Source of the DNA: Rhodococcus jostii RHA1
Lineage (GTDB): Bacteria > Actinomycetota > Actinomycetes > Mycobacteriales > Mycobacteriaceae
Length of the DNA: 64,000 nt
Direction of reading: 5' to 3'
Assembly: GCF_000014565.1 (NCBI RefSeq)
Contig: NC_008268.1
Location: 7,258,501-7,322,500 of the forward strand
A model generated the notes under the pieces. It did no database searches and was not told where the DNA came from. It saw only the letters and a list, made by a program, of their open reading frames with translations. How positions within the stretch are numbered: the stretch's first letter is position 1; every line of letters starts with the position of its first letter. Below are positions 19,636 through 29,499 of the stretch, in pieces. Made by a program: the position numbers and the translations under genes.

Positions 19636-21153
19636 GTGGACACGATCGACCAGACCCCTCACCGCAGCTACGAGGTGCGCACGTACGGCTGCCAGATGAA
19701 CGTGCACGACTCCGAGCGGCTGTCGGGGCTCCTCGAGGACGCCGGCTACACGAAGGCGGCCGCGGGGCAGGCACCCGACCTCGTCGTCTTCAACACCTGC
19801 GCGGTGCGGGAGAACGCCGACAACAAGTTGTACGGCAACCTGAGCCACCTCGCGCCGGCGAAGGAACGGAACCCCGACATGCAGATCGCGGTCGGCGGGT
19901 GCCTGGCGCAGAAGGACCGCGACGTCGTCGTGAAGAAGGCGCCGTGGGTGGACGTCGTGTTCGGCACCCACAACATCGGTTCGCTCCCCGCGTTGCTGGA
20001 CCGGGCCCGCCACAACCAGCGGGCCGAGGTCGAGATCCTCGAGGCGCTGGAGGCGTTCCCGTCGACGCTGCCCGCCAAGCGGGAGTCGGCGTACGCGGGC
20101 TGGGTGTCCATCTCGGTGGGATGCAACAACACCTGCACGTTCTGCATCGTGCCCGCGCTGCGCGGCAAGGAGGTCGACCGGCGCCCCGGCGACATCCTGG
20201 CCGAGGTGCAGGCCCTGGTGAACGAGGGCGTCGTCGAGGTCACCCTGCTCGGGCAGAACGTCAACGCGTACGGCGTCTCCTTCGCGGATCCGGACCAGCC
20301 CCGCGACCGCGGCGCGTTCGCCGCGCTGCTGCGAGCATGCGGACAGATCGACGGGCTCGAGCGGGTGCGCTTCACGTCGCCGCACCCGGCCGAATTCACC
20401 GACGACGTCATCGAGGCGATGGCCGAGACCCCCAACGTGTGTCCCCAGCTGCACATGCCGCTGCAATCCGGCTCGGACCGCGTGCTGAAGGCGATGCGCC
20501 GCTCCTACCGGAAGTCGCGGTTCCTGGGGATCATCGACAAGGTGCGCACCGCGATGCCGCACGCGGCGATCACCACCGACATCATCGTGGGCTTCCCGGG
20601 CGAGACCGAGGAAGACTTCCAGGACACACTCGACGTCGTCCGGCAGGCGCGCTTCACCAGCGCCTACACGTTCCAGTACTCCAAGCGTCCCGGCACCCCG
20701 GCAGCGGAGATGGACGAGCAACTGCCCAAGGCCGTCGTGCAGGAACGGTACGAACGTCTCATCGCGTTGCAGGAACAGATCACGCTCGAGGAGAACCAGA
20801 AGCTCGTCGGCGCCGAGGTGGAACTGCTCGTCGCCGCCGGGGAGGGCCGCAAGAACGCGGAGACCGCCCGGATGAGCGGGCGCGCCCGCGACGGCAGGCT
20901 CGTCCACTTCCGGCCCGAGGGCAATCTCGACGGGACCGTCCGGCCCGGCGACGTCGTCACCGTCGTCGTCAGTGCCGCCGCCCCGCACCACCTCGTCGCC
21001 GACACCCCGGTCCTGACCCACCGCCGCACCCGCGCGGGAGACTCCTTCGAGAAGGGCGTGACCCCGAAGACCCCGCCGATCGGCGTGGGACTCGGACTGC
21101 CGCAGATCGGTGCGCCCGCACCACTACCCGTCCAGATGGGATGCAACGCATGA
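19636..21153 (+). CDS. miaB: tRNA-2-methylthio-N6-dimethylallyladenosine synthase MiaB
   Basis: 505 residues. The N-terminal UPF0004 domain has its cluster cysteines at about C19, C55 and C89. The radical SAM motif CNNTCTFC gives C163, C167 and C170, and a C-terminal TRAM domain (about 380-450) is followed by a Pro-rich tail. The enzyme adds a methylthio group to i6A37 in tRNAs reading UNN codons; the i6A substrate is made by MiaA, encoded at 24079. The GTG 19636 start matches the family and follows a -10 hexamer by 7 nt. The stop overlaps the next gene as ATGA. Confidence 0.96.
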   Translation: MDTIDQTPHRSYEVRTYGCQMNVHDSERLSGLLEDAGYTKAAAGQAPDLVVFNTCAVRENADNKLYGNLSHLAPAKERNPDMQIAVGGCLAQKDRDVVVKKAPWVDVVFGTHNIGSLPALLDRARHNQRAEVEILEALEAFPSTLPAKRESAYAGWVSISVGCNNTCTFCIVPALRGKEVDRRPGDILAEVQALVNEGVVEVTLLGQNVNAYGVSFADPDQPRDRGAFAALLRACGQIDGLERVRFTSPHPAEFTDDVIEAMAETPNVCPQLHMPLQSGSDRVLKAMRRSYRKSRFLGIIDKVRTAMPHAAITTDIIVGFPGETEEDFQDTLDVVRQARFTSAYTFQYSKRPGTPAAEMDEQLPKAVVQERYERLIALQEQITLEENQKLVGAEVELLVAAGEGRKNAETARMSGRARDGRLVHFRPEGNLDGTVRPGDVVTVVVSAAAPHHLVADTPVLTHRRTRAGDSFEKGVTPKTPPIGVGLGLPQIGAPAPLPVQMGCNA

Positions 21154-21770
21154 CCTCCCCGTTCGACGACAAGCGGCACGACGGAAACCGGTCCGGTGAC
21201 AACGGTTCGGGTGCCGAGAGCGAGCCGATCGAGAGTTACCTGAAGGATTTCGACGCCGCCGAGAAGAAGGTGGCCGGCGAGATCGATCCCGGCGCGCGTG
21301 CGCTCGTCGTCGCGGTCGCGGTGGTCGTGCTGCTCGGCTCGCTGACGTTGCCGCACTCCGGCATCGCCAACGGCTGGGAGGTGCTGGTGTACGGGGACGA
21401 CGCCCGCGCGGAGACGATCGCGCTGCCGTCACGGCTGTTCGTGTGGTTCGAGGTGGTGTTCGGGGTCGTCGTGTCGATGCTGGCGCTCGTCACCCGCCGC
21501 TGGGCCCTCGCCTGGGTGGCCCTCGCCGGGACCGCCGTGTCGATCGTGTTCGGCATGCTCGCCATCTGGTCGCGGCAGACACCGGCGCCCGGGGTCGAGG
21601 CGGCCGGACCGGGGATCGGCCTGATCATCGGCTGGCTCACCGTCATCGTGCTCACGTTCCACTGGTTGAAGGTGGTCTGGAGCCGGACCGCCCTGCAACT
21701 GGCCGCGGAAGAGGAACGCCGCGCCGCTGCCGCCGAAGCGGAGCGACGCGGCGACTGGAACGTCGGCTGA
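21150..21770 (+). CDS. Conserved membrane protein downstream of miaB
   Basis: 206 residues, translationally coupled to miaB (ATGA). A polar acidic N-terminus (about 1-45) is followed by four membrane helices (about 50-68, 93-112, 117-135 and 152-175) and a highly charged Ala/Glu/Arg tail. It corresponds in position to the conserved membrane protein after miaB in mycobacteria (Rv2732c type). No catalytic motif is seen and no function is known. An alternative start three codons earlier (ATG 21141) is possible. It is convergent with the DUF349 gene, 6 nt away. Confidence 0.8.
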   Translation: MTSPFDDKRHDGNRSGDNGSGAESEPIESYLKDFDAAEKKVAGEIDPGARALVVAVAVVVLLGSLTLPHSGIANGWEVLVYGDDARAETIALPSRLFVWFEVVFGVVVSMLALVTRRWALAWVALAGTAVSIVFGMLAIWSRQTPAPGVEAAGPGIGLIIGWLTVIVLTFHWLKVVWSRTALQLAAEEERRAAAAEAERRGDWNVG

Positions 21771-21776
21771 TCGGAC

Positions 21777-23162
21777 CTACTGGCCGCTGACGGCGCCCTC
21801 GGCCGCCTCGGCCCATTCGCGCCACTGCTGGGCCTGAGCGAGGGCGCTCTCGGCGTCCTTCGTCTTGCCCGCCGCGGTGGCCTTGGCGGCCTGCTCCTCG
21901 AACTGCGTGACCCGCTCACGGAACTGCGCGGCCCGGGCGAGGGCCTCCGGATCGGTGCGGCGCCATTCCTCGTCGGCGGCGTCGCGGACACGCTTCTCGA
22001 TGGCCCGCAGCTTGCCCTCGAGGTCGTGCATCCGCTCACGCGGCACCTTCCCGATGGCGTCCCACTTCTCCTGCAGGTCGCGGAGTGCGGCCCTCGCCGC
22101 GTCGATGTCCTTGGCCGGATCGATGTGGCCGGCGTTCTTCAGCAACTCTTCCTTGGCGACCGCGTTCTCCTCGAACTCGGCGTCGCGTTCGGAGGACGCG
22201 GCGTTGCGGGCGGCGAAGAACACGTCCTGAGCGCCCTTGAAGCGCTTCCACAGGTTGTCGTCGGCTTCCCGCGGTGCGCGGCCGGCGGCCTTCCACTCGG
22301 CGAGCAGGTCACGGAAAGCTCCGGCCGTGGGGCCCCAGTCGGTGGAGTCGGACAGCGCCTCGGCCCGGGTGACGAGCTCTTCCTTCTTGGTCTTGGCGGC
22401 GGCGCGCTCGCGATCGAGTTCGGCGAAATGGGCGCCGCGGCGACGGTTGAACGCCTCCCGCGCCTTCGAGTACCGCTTCCACAGGGCGTCGTCGACCTTC
22501 CGGTCGATCCCGCGGATCGTCTTCCACTCGTCCAGGATCTCGCGCAACCGGTCACCGGCGGCCTTCCACTGCGTGGATTCGGCACCGATCTGTTCCGCCT
22601 CGGCGGCCAGTGCTTCCTTGCGTTCGGTGTGAGCCTGCCGCGACAGTTCCTTCTCGTGCTTGGCTTGGGCCGCAGCCTCGTCGGATCCGGCGATGATGAC
22701 GTCGAGCCGCGCCGCGAGTGAATCGATGTCACCGATCACCGCCGCGGTCGGGAGGGATTCGGCGAGCGCGAGCGCTGCCGCCTTGGTCTTCTTCGCGTCG
22801 CCCGCGCCGGAGCTGAGCCGGGCCTCGAGGAGTGCCACTTCCGTTGCCAGATCGTCGAAGCGCCGACCGAAGTGCGCCAGACCTTCCGCCGCGTCTCCGG
22901 CCTGCCACGACCCGATCTGCCGTTCGCCGTCCGCGGTCTTCACCCAGGCGGTGCCGTCGTCGTCCACGCGGCCGAACTTGCTCGGGTCGCTGTGGGCGGG
23001 GGCGGCAACGGCGGGGGCGGAGAGGGCGTGTGTCGGTGTCGGATGGGGCTTGGGTGCACCCGGTTTCGCGGCGGCACCGGGCTTCGGGACGCTGGACTTC
23101 GGTGTGTTCTGCTGCTGAGCGGCAGGCTCCACGGCGGGCTTCGCGTCGCTGCTGTCGGTCAT
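21777..23162 (-). CDS. DUF349 domain protein
   Basis: 461 residues. A Pro/Ala/Lys-rich disordered N-terminus (about 1-65) is followed by several DUF349 helical repeats. Each is recognisable by W-containing segments such as [40 protein letters not shown] and [35 protein letters not shown]. Proteins of this type are charged coiled coils of unknown biochemical role. I chose ATG 23162 because GAGG lies 5-8 nt upstream; the longer reading frame begins without support. It is divergent from the dioxygenase-like gene across a 203-nt region containing imperfect direct repeats. Confidence 0.87.
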   Translation of the reverse strand: MTDSSDAKPAVEPAAQQQNTPKSSVPKPGAAAKPGAPKPHPTPTHALSAPAVAAPAHSDPSKFGRVDDDGTAWVKTADGERQIGSWQAGDAAEGLAHFGRRFDDLATEVALLEARLSSGAGDAKKTKAAALALAESLPTAAVIGDIDSLAARLDVIIAGSDEAAAQAKHEKELSRQAHTERKEALAAEAEQIGAESTQWKAAGDRLREILDEWKTIRGIDRKVDDALWKRYSKAREAFNRRRGAHFAELDRERAAAKTKKEELVTRAEALSDSTDWGPTAGAFRDLLAEWKAAGRAPREADDNLWKRFKGAQDVFFAARNAASSERDAEFEENAVAKEELLKNAGHIDPAKDIDAARAALRDLQEKWDAIGKVPRERMHDLEGKLRAIEKRVRDAADEEWRRTDPEALARAAQFRERVTQFEEQAAKATAAGKTKDAESALAQAQQWREWAEAAEGAVSGQ

Positions 23163-23207
23163 CGTTTCCTCATCTCTGCCGCGCGTCACGGCTGCCTGAA
23201 CGCAATA

Positions 23208-23259
23208 CTGGCTCCATACGACCCGGGACGGGTGCTGGCTCCATTCAACCCGGTACGGG
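23208..23259. repeat. Imperfect 25-bp direct repeat, 27-bp period
   Basis: CTGGCTCCATACGACCCGGG (then ACGGG) at 23208-23232 recurs at 23235-23259 with 22 of 25 bases identical. It sits in the divergent promoter region between the DUF349 and dioxygenase-like genes, a plausible position for a regulator site. Nothing else identifies it. Confidence 0.6.
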
Positions 23260-23353
23260 CCCTGTGGACTATTGAATCAGGTCGGACGGTCCGCGTTGAT
23301 ACCGATTGACGGCAGCACCCGAATCGGATGTCGGGTCCGCTCGGACGGTCGAC

Positions 23354-23359
23354 TAGCGT
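23354..23359 (+). promoter_or_regulatory. -10 hexamer TAGCGT for a leaderless start
   Basis: TAGCGT ends 6 nt before GTG 23366, the same arrangement as at the DUF3046 gene. Confidence 0.5.
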
Positions 23360-23365
23360 GACTGT

Positions 23366-24082
23366 GTGTTCACCGCCGCAATCCTCGTGCCGTCCCCACC
23401 GCTACTGGTACCCGAACTGACCGGGGCGGCCGCTGCGGAGACGGCGCCGTTGCGGGACGCGGTCCAGACAGCGGCGAAGGCGTTGTCCGCGCTCGCCATC
23501 GAGTGGGTGGCGGTCGGAGCGGCACCCGCCGCGGTGGAGGTGCGGCCCGACGCCCAGGGCACTTACCGTGGCTACGGCGTCGACGTGCGGATCGCGCTGC
23601 GGCCCGGTCCGGCAGGCGATCCCGACCCCGACCTGCCGCTCGCGGCGCTGACGGCCGGGTGGATCCGGGGGACGTGCGCGCCGGACGCCGTCGTCGACGC
23701 GCGGATCCTCGCCGCCGACCTGTCCCCGGAGCAGTGCGCCGCCTACGGCGCGGAACTGCGCACGCTTCTCGACCGGGACCCGGAGCCGCGGGGGCTGGTG
23801 ATCGTCGCGGACGGGGCGAACACCCTCACGGCGAAGGCGCCGGGCGCGTTCGACCCGCGCGCGGAAGGCGTGCAGGCCAGGATCGACGCGGCGCTCGACA
23901 CCGGCGACCGCGACGCGCTGCTGGCCCTCGAACCCACGGAGTGCGAGTCCCTCGGCATCTGCGGGCGCGTCCCGTGGCAGGTGCTCGCCGGCGTGTTCGA
24001 CGCGCCGCCCGCATCCTGCCGGACGCTGTACAGCGCAGCACCCTACGGAGTCGGCTACCACGTGGGGGAGTGGCGTCCGTGA
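23366..24082 (+). CDS. Class III extradiol dioxygenase-like protein
   Basis: 238 residues with a GTG start. It begins [20 protein letters not shown], as in the actinobacterial LigB-superfamily protein encoded upstream of miaA (Rv2728c type), and ends [18 protein letters not shown]. Classical extradiol dioxygenases use His and Glu iron ligands. The motif HxxxH is not obvious here, so catalytic activity is doubtful. The stop overlaps the miaA start as GTGA. Function unknown; a link to RNA modification is suggested only by operon position. Confidence 0.78.
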   Translation: MFTAAILVPSPPLLVPELTGAAAAETAPLRDAVQTAAKALSALAIEWVAVGAAPAAVEVRPDAQGTYRGYGVDVRIALRPGPAGDPDPDLPLAALTAGWIRGTCAPDAVVDARILAADLSPEQCAAYGAELRTLLDRDPEPRGLVIVADGANTLTAKAPGAFDPRAEGVQARIDAALDTGDRDALLALEPTECESLGICGRVPWQVLAGVFDAPPASCRTLYSAAPYGVGYHVGEWRP

Positions 24083-25008
24083 CGTCACCCGTGCCGATCG
24101 CCGTCGTCGGACCGACCGCCACCGGAAAGTCGGATCTCGCACTGGACCTGGCCGAACGTCTCGGCGGCGAAATCGTCAACATCGACGCGATGCAGCTGTA
24201 CCGGGGCATGGACATCGGCACCGCCAAACTCGCCCCGGCCGAGCGCCGCGGAATCCCGCACCACCAGCTCGACGTGCTCGACGTGACGGAGACGGCCACC
24301 GTCGCGAACTATCAGCAGGCGGCGGTCCGCGATGTGGAGGGGATCGCCGCGCGCGGCGCCGTGCCGGTCATCGTCGGCGGATCGATGATGTACGTGCAGT
24401 CGCTGCTCGACGAGTGGAGTTTCCCCGCCACCGATGCGTCGGTGCGGGCGCGCTGGGAAGCCGTCCTCGCCGAGAAGGGCGTCGCGGCCGTCCACGCCGA
24501 ACTCGGCCGGGTGGACCCCGAGGCCGCGGCGTCGATCCTCCCCACCGACGGCAGACGCCTGGTCCGTGCTCTCGAAGTCGTCGAGATCACCGGGAAGCCG
24601 TTCGCGGCGTCGGCCCCTCGCATCGGCGAACCGCGCTGGGGCACACACATCGTCGGTGTCGACCGGGACACCGCCGAACTCGACGACCGGATCCGGCTCC
24701 GCACCCGACTCATGTTCGAACGCGGGCTCGTCGACGAGGTGCGCGGGCTCATCGACGTGGGACTGCGCGAGGGCGTCACCGCCCCCCGGGCCATCGGCTA
24801 CGCGCAGGTCCTCGCGTGGCTCGACGGCGAATACGACCTCGACGAGGCGCAGGAACGCACGTTCATCGGCACCCGGCGCTACGTGCGCAGGCAACGGTCG
24901 TGGTTCCGCCGCGACACCCGCATCCACTGGGTCGACGGAAGTGACCCCGACCTCGCGGACACCACGATCCGCACCCTCGGCGAGACCCGAAGAATGGGAG
25001 AACGATGA
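24079..25008 (+). CDS. miaA: tRNA dimethylallyltransferase MiaA
   Basis: 309 residues. The P-loop [15 protein letters not shown] (about 9-23), [16 protein letters not shown] with the catalytic aspartate region, [11 protein letters not shown], and RAIGYAQVL are all diagnostic. It transfers the dimethylallyl group from DMAPP to A37 of UNN-reading tRNAs, the substrate of MiaB. The GTG start overlaps the upstream stop; an in-frame GTG three codons earlier (24070) is possible. Its end overlaps the next gene by 4 nt (ATGA), so three genes here are coupled. Confidence 0.96.
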   Translation: MTSPVPIAVVGPTATGKSDLALDLAERLGGEIVNIDAMQLYRGMDIGTAKLAPAERRGIPHHQLDVLDVTETATVANYQQAAVRDVEGIAARGAVPVIVGGSMMYVQSLLDEWSFPATDASVRARWEAVLAEKGVAAVHAELGRVDPEAAASILPTDGRRLVRALEVVEITGKPFAASAPRIGEPRWGTHIVGVDRDTAELDDRIRLRTRLMFERGLVDEVRGLIDVGLREGVTAPRAIGYAQVLAWLDGEYDLDEAQERTFIGTRRYVRRQRSWFRRDTRIHWVDGSDPDLADTTIRTLGETRRMGER

Positions 25009-25856
25009 GCCGCGCACCGTCCGGACGCAACCGTCCGGCCCCGTCCCTGCTGGTGACCACCCGCAACGCCCGCTTTCAGCAGTGGCAGTCCTACCTCACC
25101 AACCGCGCCAAGCGAACGAAGGCGGGACGCTTCCTGATCCAGGGCGTCCGCCCCCTCAACCTGGCGCTGGAACACGACTGGCCGATCGAATCGCTGCTGC
25201 ACCGCATCGACGGCCCGCCATTGTCCGACTGGGCGCGGGAACTGCTCGAGACCCGGTCCGTCGAACAGATCGGTGTCAGTGCCGAACTGATGGCCGAACT
25301 GGGCGAGAAGACCACCACCACCGCGCCGGAACTGATCGCCATTGCGAAGACACGAACCCCGCGACTGAAGGACCTGCGACTGCAGTCCGTCCCCCTGATC
25401 GTCGTGTTCGACCGGCCAGCCTCACCCGGAAATCTGGGCACCCTCGTCCGTTCCGCCAACGCGTTCGGCGCCGACGCGGTCGTCGTCGTCGGCCACGGCG
25501 CAGATCCGTTCGACCCCCGTAGTGTCCGCGCCTCCACCGGATCCCTCTTCGCGATGCCCGTCGTCACGGTCTCGTCCGTCGACGAGATCCTCGCCTTCCG
25601 CGACGCCCGGCGTGCGTCCGGAACCGACCTGCACATCGTCGGCACCGACGAGACCGGCTCCGTCACCATCGACGCCCACGACTTCGGCGGCGGCACCGTG
25701 CTCGTGATCGGCAACGAGACCCGCGGGATGAGCGCCGCGTGGCGCGACGGCTGCGACACGGTGGTCAACATCCCGATCGGGGGTGCCGCGAGTTCCCTCG
25801 GCGCCCCCTCCGCCGGCGCCGTCGCCCTCTACGAAATCGCCCGGCAGCGTAAATGA
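25005..25856 (+). CDS. TrmH/SpoU family RNA 2'-O-methyltransferase
   Basis: 283 residues, coupled to miaA by ATGA. An N-terminal RNA-binding domain (about 20-100, with [23 protein letters not shown]) precedes the SPOUT knot domain. Motif 1 is [26 protein letters not shown] with the catalytic arginine, motif 2 is [14 protein letters not shown], and motif 3 is [22 protein letters not shown]. Motif 3 differs from the usual SLNVAVAAG, which may alter SAM binding. The substrate is an rRNA or tRNA 2'-hydroxyl; which one cannot be told. Its last codons and stop are tandemly repeated (25843-25914). Confidence 0.88.
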   Translation: MSRAPSGRNRPAPSLLVTTRNARFQQWQSYLTNRAKRTKAGRFLIQGVRPLNLALEHDWPIESLLHRIDGPPLSDWARELLETRSVEQIGVSAELMAELGEKTTTTAPELIAIAKTRTPRLKDLRLQSVPLIVVFDRPASPGNLGTLVRSANAFGADAVVVVGHGADPFDPRSVRASTGSLFAMPVVTVSSVDEILAFRDARRASGTDLHIVGTDETGSVTIDAHDFGGGTVLVIGNETRGMSAAWRDGCDTVVNIPIGGAASSLGAPSAGAVALYEIARQRK

Positions 25857-25914
25857 ACCGCACCGCGGCAGCGTAGATGAACCGCACCGCGGCAGTGAAG
25901 ATGAACAGCACCCG
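25843..25914 (+). repeat. 24-bp tandem repeat x3 over the methyltransferase stop codon
   Basis: Units are 25843-25866, 25867-25890 and 25891-25914. The first two differ by one base and the third is diverged. The unit begins GGCAGCGTAAATGAACCGCA, and the first unit contains the last codons and TGA of the preceding gene. The period is a multiple of three, so each copy repeats an in-frame stop. It looks like slipped-strand duplication. Confidence 0.85.
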
Positions 25915-25927
25915 CTCGACCGTTGGT

Positions 25928-25933
25928 TAGAGT
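25928..25933 (+). promoter_or_regulatory. -10 hexamer TAGAGT for leaderless dapF
   Basis: TAGAGT is followed by exactly 7 nt and the ATG at 25941. No ribosome binding site is present. Confidence 0.55.
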
Positions 25934-25940
25934 GGTGCGC

Positions 25941-26810
25941 ATGGATTTCAGCAAGGGACACGGCACCGAGAACGACTTCGTGGTCCTCCCGGATCCCGAT
26001 GTCCGCATCGACCTGTCCGCTCCGCGGGTGGCGGCGCTGTGCGATCGCAGGCGTGGGCTCGGCGCCGACGGAATCCTGCGCGTCGCGAAGGCCGGTGCGC
26101 TGGCCGGCGCCGGTGTGCTCGCCGAACTCCCCGACGGCACGTCGGAGGACGACTGGTTCATGGACTACCGCAACGCCGACGGATCGATCGCGGAGATGTG
26201 CGGCAACGGCGTCCGCGTCTTCGCCCACTACCTCCGGGCGGCAGGGCTCGAGTCCCGCGACGAGTTCGTGGTCGGCAGCCGGGCCGGTGGCAAACCGGTA
26301 ATCGTGCACTCGGCCGACGGCGCCTTCGGTGAGGTCACCGTCGACATGGGTGTGGTGCGGGATCTGGGAACCAGTGCCGCGACCATCGACGGCAAGGTCT
26401 TCAACGGGATTGGCATCGACGTCGGCAACCCGCACCTGGCGTGTGTCGATGCGCACCTCACGGCGGCGTCCCTGTCGGCCCTCGACCTGACGGCCGCACC
26501 CGGGTTCGACCCCGGCTTCTTCCCGCACGGCGTCAACGTGGAGATCCTCACCCGCATCGATTCCGGTGCCGTGGACATGCGGGTGCACGAGCGCGGGGTC
26601 GGCGAAACCCGGTCGTGCGGCACCGGCACGGTGGCCGCGGCCACCGCCGCGCTGCGCTTCGACGGTGCCGACTCCGGTGAGGTGAACGTCCGTATTCCTG
26701 GTGGTCAGGTCACTGTGGCGGTGTCCGGCGGCCGGGCGACGTTGCGCGGACCGTCCGTCCTGGTGGCGTCCGGAACCCTCGACGACGGCTGGTGGAACGG
26801 CCTCGCCTGA
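25941..26810 (+). CDS. dapF: Diaminopimelate epimerase DapF
   Basis: 289 residues. Both active-site cysteines are present, in MCGNGVRV (near residue 86) and [10 protein letters not shown] (near residue 225), together with GTENDFVV near the start. The enzyme converts LL- to meso-diaminopimelate for lysine and peptidoglycan. ATG 25941 aligns with the family start ([13 protein letters not shown]) and follows a TAGAGT -10 by 7 nt, so the message is probably leaderless rather than read from the miaA operon. It is followed by hflX after 58 nt. Confidence 0.97.
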   Translation: MDFSKGHGTENDFVVLPDPDVRIDLSAPRVAALCDRRRGLGADGILRVAKAGALAGAGVLAELPDGTSEDDWFMDYRNADGSIAEMCGNGVRVFAHYLRAAGLESRDEFVVGSRAGGKPVIVHSADGAFGEVTVDMGVVRDLGTSAATIDGKVFNGIGIDVGNPHLACVDAHLTAASLSALDLTAAPGFDPGFFPHGVNVEILTRIDSGAVDMRVHERGVGETRSCGTGTVAAATAALRFDGADSGEVNVRIPGGQVTVAVSGGRATLRGPSVLVASGTLDDGWWNGLA

Positions 26811-26868
26811 TCGCCCTGCGCGAAATGCACGTGCGCTCCCTCGACATTCCGTGGGATCATGAGGGTGT

Positions 26869-28323
26869 ATGACGAAAACACATCGCACAGAAGAATCGCC
26901 GATCTCCGACTCCACTGAGTTCGCCTACGACGACGGGCGCCCTTCGGTCGGCGAGATGCAACTCGAGGACCGCAGCGCGCTGCGCCGAGTTGCCGGGCTC
27001 TCCACCGAGCTCACAGACGTCACCGAGGTCGAATACCGACAGCTGCGCCTCGAACGCGTGGTGCTCGTCGGTGTCTGGACGCAGGGTACCGCGGCACAAG
27101 CCGAATCCAGCATGGCCGAGCTCGCGGCTCTGGCCGAGACCGCCGGGTCCGAGGTCCTCGAGGGCCTCGTCCAGCGGCGGGACAAACCCGACGCTGCCAC
27201 CTACATCGGTTCCGGTAAGGCCGAGGAACTCCGTGAGGTCGTCCTCTCGACCGGCGCCGACACCGTCATCTGTGACGGTGAACTGACTCCCGCCCAGCTG
27301 ACCGCGCTGGAGAAGGTCGTCAAGGTCAAGGTCATCGACCGGACGGCCCTCATCCTCGACATCTTCGCTCAGCATGCGACGTCCAGGGAAGGCAAGGCGC
27401 AGGTGGCGCTGGCCCAGATGGAATACATGCTGCCCCGACTGCGTGGCTGGGGTGAATCGATGTCCCGGCAGGCGGGTGGTCGCGCCGGCAGCAACGGCGG
27501 CGTGGGTCTGCGTGGTCCCGGTGAGACCAAGATCGAGACGGACCGCCGGCGAATCCGGGAGCGGATGGCGAAGCTGCGCCGCGAGATCAAGGGCATGAAG
27601 GCCGCCCGCGACACCAAACGCACCAGGCGACTGCGCAGCGAGACCCCGTCCATCGCGATCGTCGGCTACACCAACGCCGGCAAGTCGAGCCTGCTCAACG
27701 CGCTGACCGGGTCCGGGGTGCTGGTGCAGAACGCGCTGTTCGCCACCTTGGATCCCACCACCCGGCGGGCGGCGCTGGACGACGGCCGCGAGTACGTCCT
27801 CACCGACACCGTCGGGTTCGTGCGGCACCTGCCGACGCAGCTGATCGAGGCGTTCCGCTCGACGCTGGAGGAAGTCACGGACGCGGATCTGCTGCTGCAC
27901 GTCGTCGACGGCTCCGATCCGCTGCCCACGGATCAGATCAGGGCCGTCCACGAGGTGATCACCGAGGTTATCCGGGAGAACGACGCCGCAGCGCCGCCGG
28001 AGCTCATCGTGGTGAACAAGATCGACGCGGCCGACCCGGTCACGTTGACCCAGTTGCGCGGCCTGCTGCCCGGCGCGTCATTCGTCTCCGCCCGGACCGG
28101 GGAAGGCATCGCCGAGTTGCGCGCGCATCTCAGCGACGTCCTGATCCGCCCGGAGATCGAGGTCAGCGTGCTCCTCCCGTACAACCGGGGAGATCTGATG
28201 GCGCGGATCCACTCGGACGGACAGATCCTCGACTCGTCCCACGAGGAGGACGGCACGCGCGTCCACGCGCGGGTGCCCGAGGCGCTGGCGTCGGCACTGG
28301 TTCAGTACAACGGCAGTGCCTGA
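26869..28323 (+). CDS. hflX: Ribosome-associated GTPase HflX
   Basis: 484 residues. An N-terminal HflX domain (about 45-215) with RDKPDAATYIGSGKAEEL precedes the GPGETKIETDRRRIRERM linker helix and the G domain: G1 GYTNAGKSSLLN (about 265-276), G3 DTVGF, G4 NKID. HflX splits stalled ribosomes after heat or antibiotic stress, so it fits the neighbouring tRNA and rRNA modification genes. The N-terminal extension of about 40 residues is usual in actinobacteria. The last 8 nt overlap the next gene. Confidence 0.95.
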   Translation: MTKTHRTEESPISDSTEFAYDDGRPSVGEMQLEDRSALRRVAGLSTELTDVTEVEYRQLRLERVVLVGVWTQGTAAQAESSMAELAALAETAGSEVLEGLVQRRDKPDAATYIGSGKAEELREVVLSTGADTVICDGELTPAQLTALEKVVKVKVIDRTALILDIFAQHATSREGKAQVALAQMEYMLPRLRGWGESMSRQAGGRAGSNGGVGLRGPGETKIETDRRRIRERMAKLRREIKGMKAARDTKRTRRLRSETPSIAIVGYTNAGKSSLLNALTGSGVLVQNALFATLDPTTRRAALDDGREYVLTDTVGFVRHLPTQLIEAFRSTLEEVTDADLLLHVVDGSDPLPTDQIRAVHEVITEVIRENDAAAPPELIVVNKIDAADPVTLTQLRGLLPGASFVSARTGEGIAELRAHLSDVLIRPEIEVSVLLPYNRGDLMARIHSDGQILDSSHEEDGTRVHARVPEALASALVQYNGSA

Positions 28324-29431
28324 CCGCTCACGGTGGTCGCTCCGTGTCGCGGTTACAGTCCTCGCTGCGTGCACACCGCTCGCGGCGGCGGGCGCCGGAT
28401 CGGCCGAGCCGTTCTTCCGCGATCAGACGGCAGTCGACGCGTCGGAGTTCGGTCCGCTCTGCACTCCCGACGATTCGGCCGCCGGAACCCCCGACGAGGC
28501 CTCGCTGGAAGAGCTGTCGGGGCTCGTGTCGGCGGGGGGACTGCTCTACGCGGTCGGTGACAGCGGTTCCGATCGCGCGGTCGCGGTGATGGACGGGAAC
28601 TGCGCCGTGCAGCGGTGGCTTCCGCTGCCGGTCGATCCGTACGACGTCGAGGACATGGCGTCCGGCCCCGACGGCCGGCTGTGGCTCGCTGACACCGGCG
28701 ACAACGGACGCCGCCGCGACACGGTGGCACTGATCGCGATGGACCGCGACACCGGTGCGGGAGAACTGCATCGGCTGACGTATCCGGACGGCCCGCACGA
28801 CGCGGAGACCGTTCTCGTCCAGCGCGACGGCACCCCGCTGATCGTCACGAAGGAAGTGGTCGGGGCGGGCGGCGTGTACCGGCCTGCGGGGGGTGCCGTC
28901 GTGGGTGACCTCGCGAGCCCCGGCCCGACCCCGCTCGAGAAGGTGGGGACGCTGGACGTCGCGGAGACGAACGGCGCCGACGACGCCACCACCGGGAGCG
29001 GCACCACGGCCCCGGCCCTGCACTCGACGATGTTCACCGGCGGCGCCGTGTCCGCCGACGGAACCGTGGCCGCCGTCCGCAGCTACTCCGACGTGTTCCT
29101 GTTCTCGGCCCCGGACGGCGACCTGGCCGCCGCGTTCGCCGCGGGGCCCGTGGGGCGCGCACACGTGCCGCAGCAGCCGCAGGGGGAGTCGATCGCGTTC
29201 ACCGAGAACGGCGACCTGCTGATCGCCTCCGAGGCGCGGGAGGGGCCCGTTCCGCCGATTCAGACGTTGCCCGGGGCGGTGTCGAGGGTGCAGGAGCAGG
29301 CCCGCGCGCAGACAGCCGTCGACGAGGCGTCGGCGCAGTCGCCGGGAACGGTGTGGGGGCTCGGCATCGCCGGCGGCGCGGTCGTGCTCGTGGTCGTCGC
29401 CGGATTCCTGATCCGCCGCCGTGCCCGATAG
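28316..29431 (+). CDS. Secreted, C-terminally membrane-anchored protein of unknown function
   Basis: 371 residues with a GTG start overlapping the end of hflX. A Sec signal peptide (basic start, hydrophobic 10-28, Ala-rich cleavage region AAAGAGSAEP) is followed by an exported domain with repeated Asp/Gly-rich strands (YAVGDSGSDRAVAVMDG, LWLADTGDNGRRRDTVALIAMDRDT) that looks like a beta propeller. A single membrane helix (about 346-366) ends in a basic RRRAR tail. The N-out, C-in topology resembles actinobacterial surface-anchored sensors or hydrolases. No family name can be given with confidence. Confidence 0.75.
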   Translation: MPDRSRWSLRVAVTVLAACTPLAAAGAGSAEPFFRDQTAVDASEFGPLCTPDDSAAGTPDEASLEELSGLVSAGGLLYAVGDSGSDRAVAVMDGNCAVQRWLPLPVDPYDVEDMASGPDGRLWLADTGDNGRRRDTVALIAMDRDTGAGELHRLTYPDGPHDAETVLVQRDGTPLIVTKEVVGAGGVYRPAGGAVVGDLASPGPTPLEKVGTLDVAETNGADDATTGSGTTAPALHSTMFTGGAVSADGTVAAVRSYSDVFLFSAPDGDLAAAFAAGPVGRAHVPQQPQGESIAFTENGDLLIASEAREGPVPPIQTLPGAVSRVQEQARAQTAVDEASAQSPGTVWGLGIAGGAVVLVVVAGFLIRRRAR

Positions 29432-29499
29432 GTCTGTTTTGCGGGAAATGTTGCGAGCCTGATTCTTTCGGTGGCCGACGCGTTGTGAATACTGGCGGG

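Noticed and set aside
25843..25914. CRISPR-like array
   Set aside because: Units are directly adjacent without spacers, only three copies, and overlap a coding end; this is simple tandem duplication.
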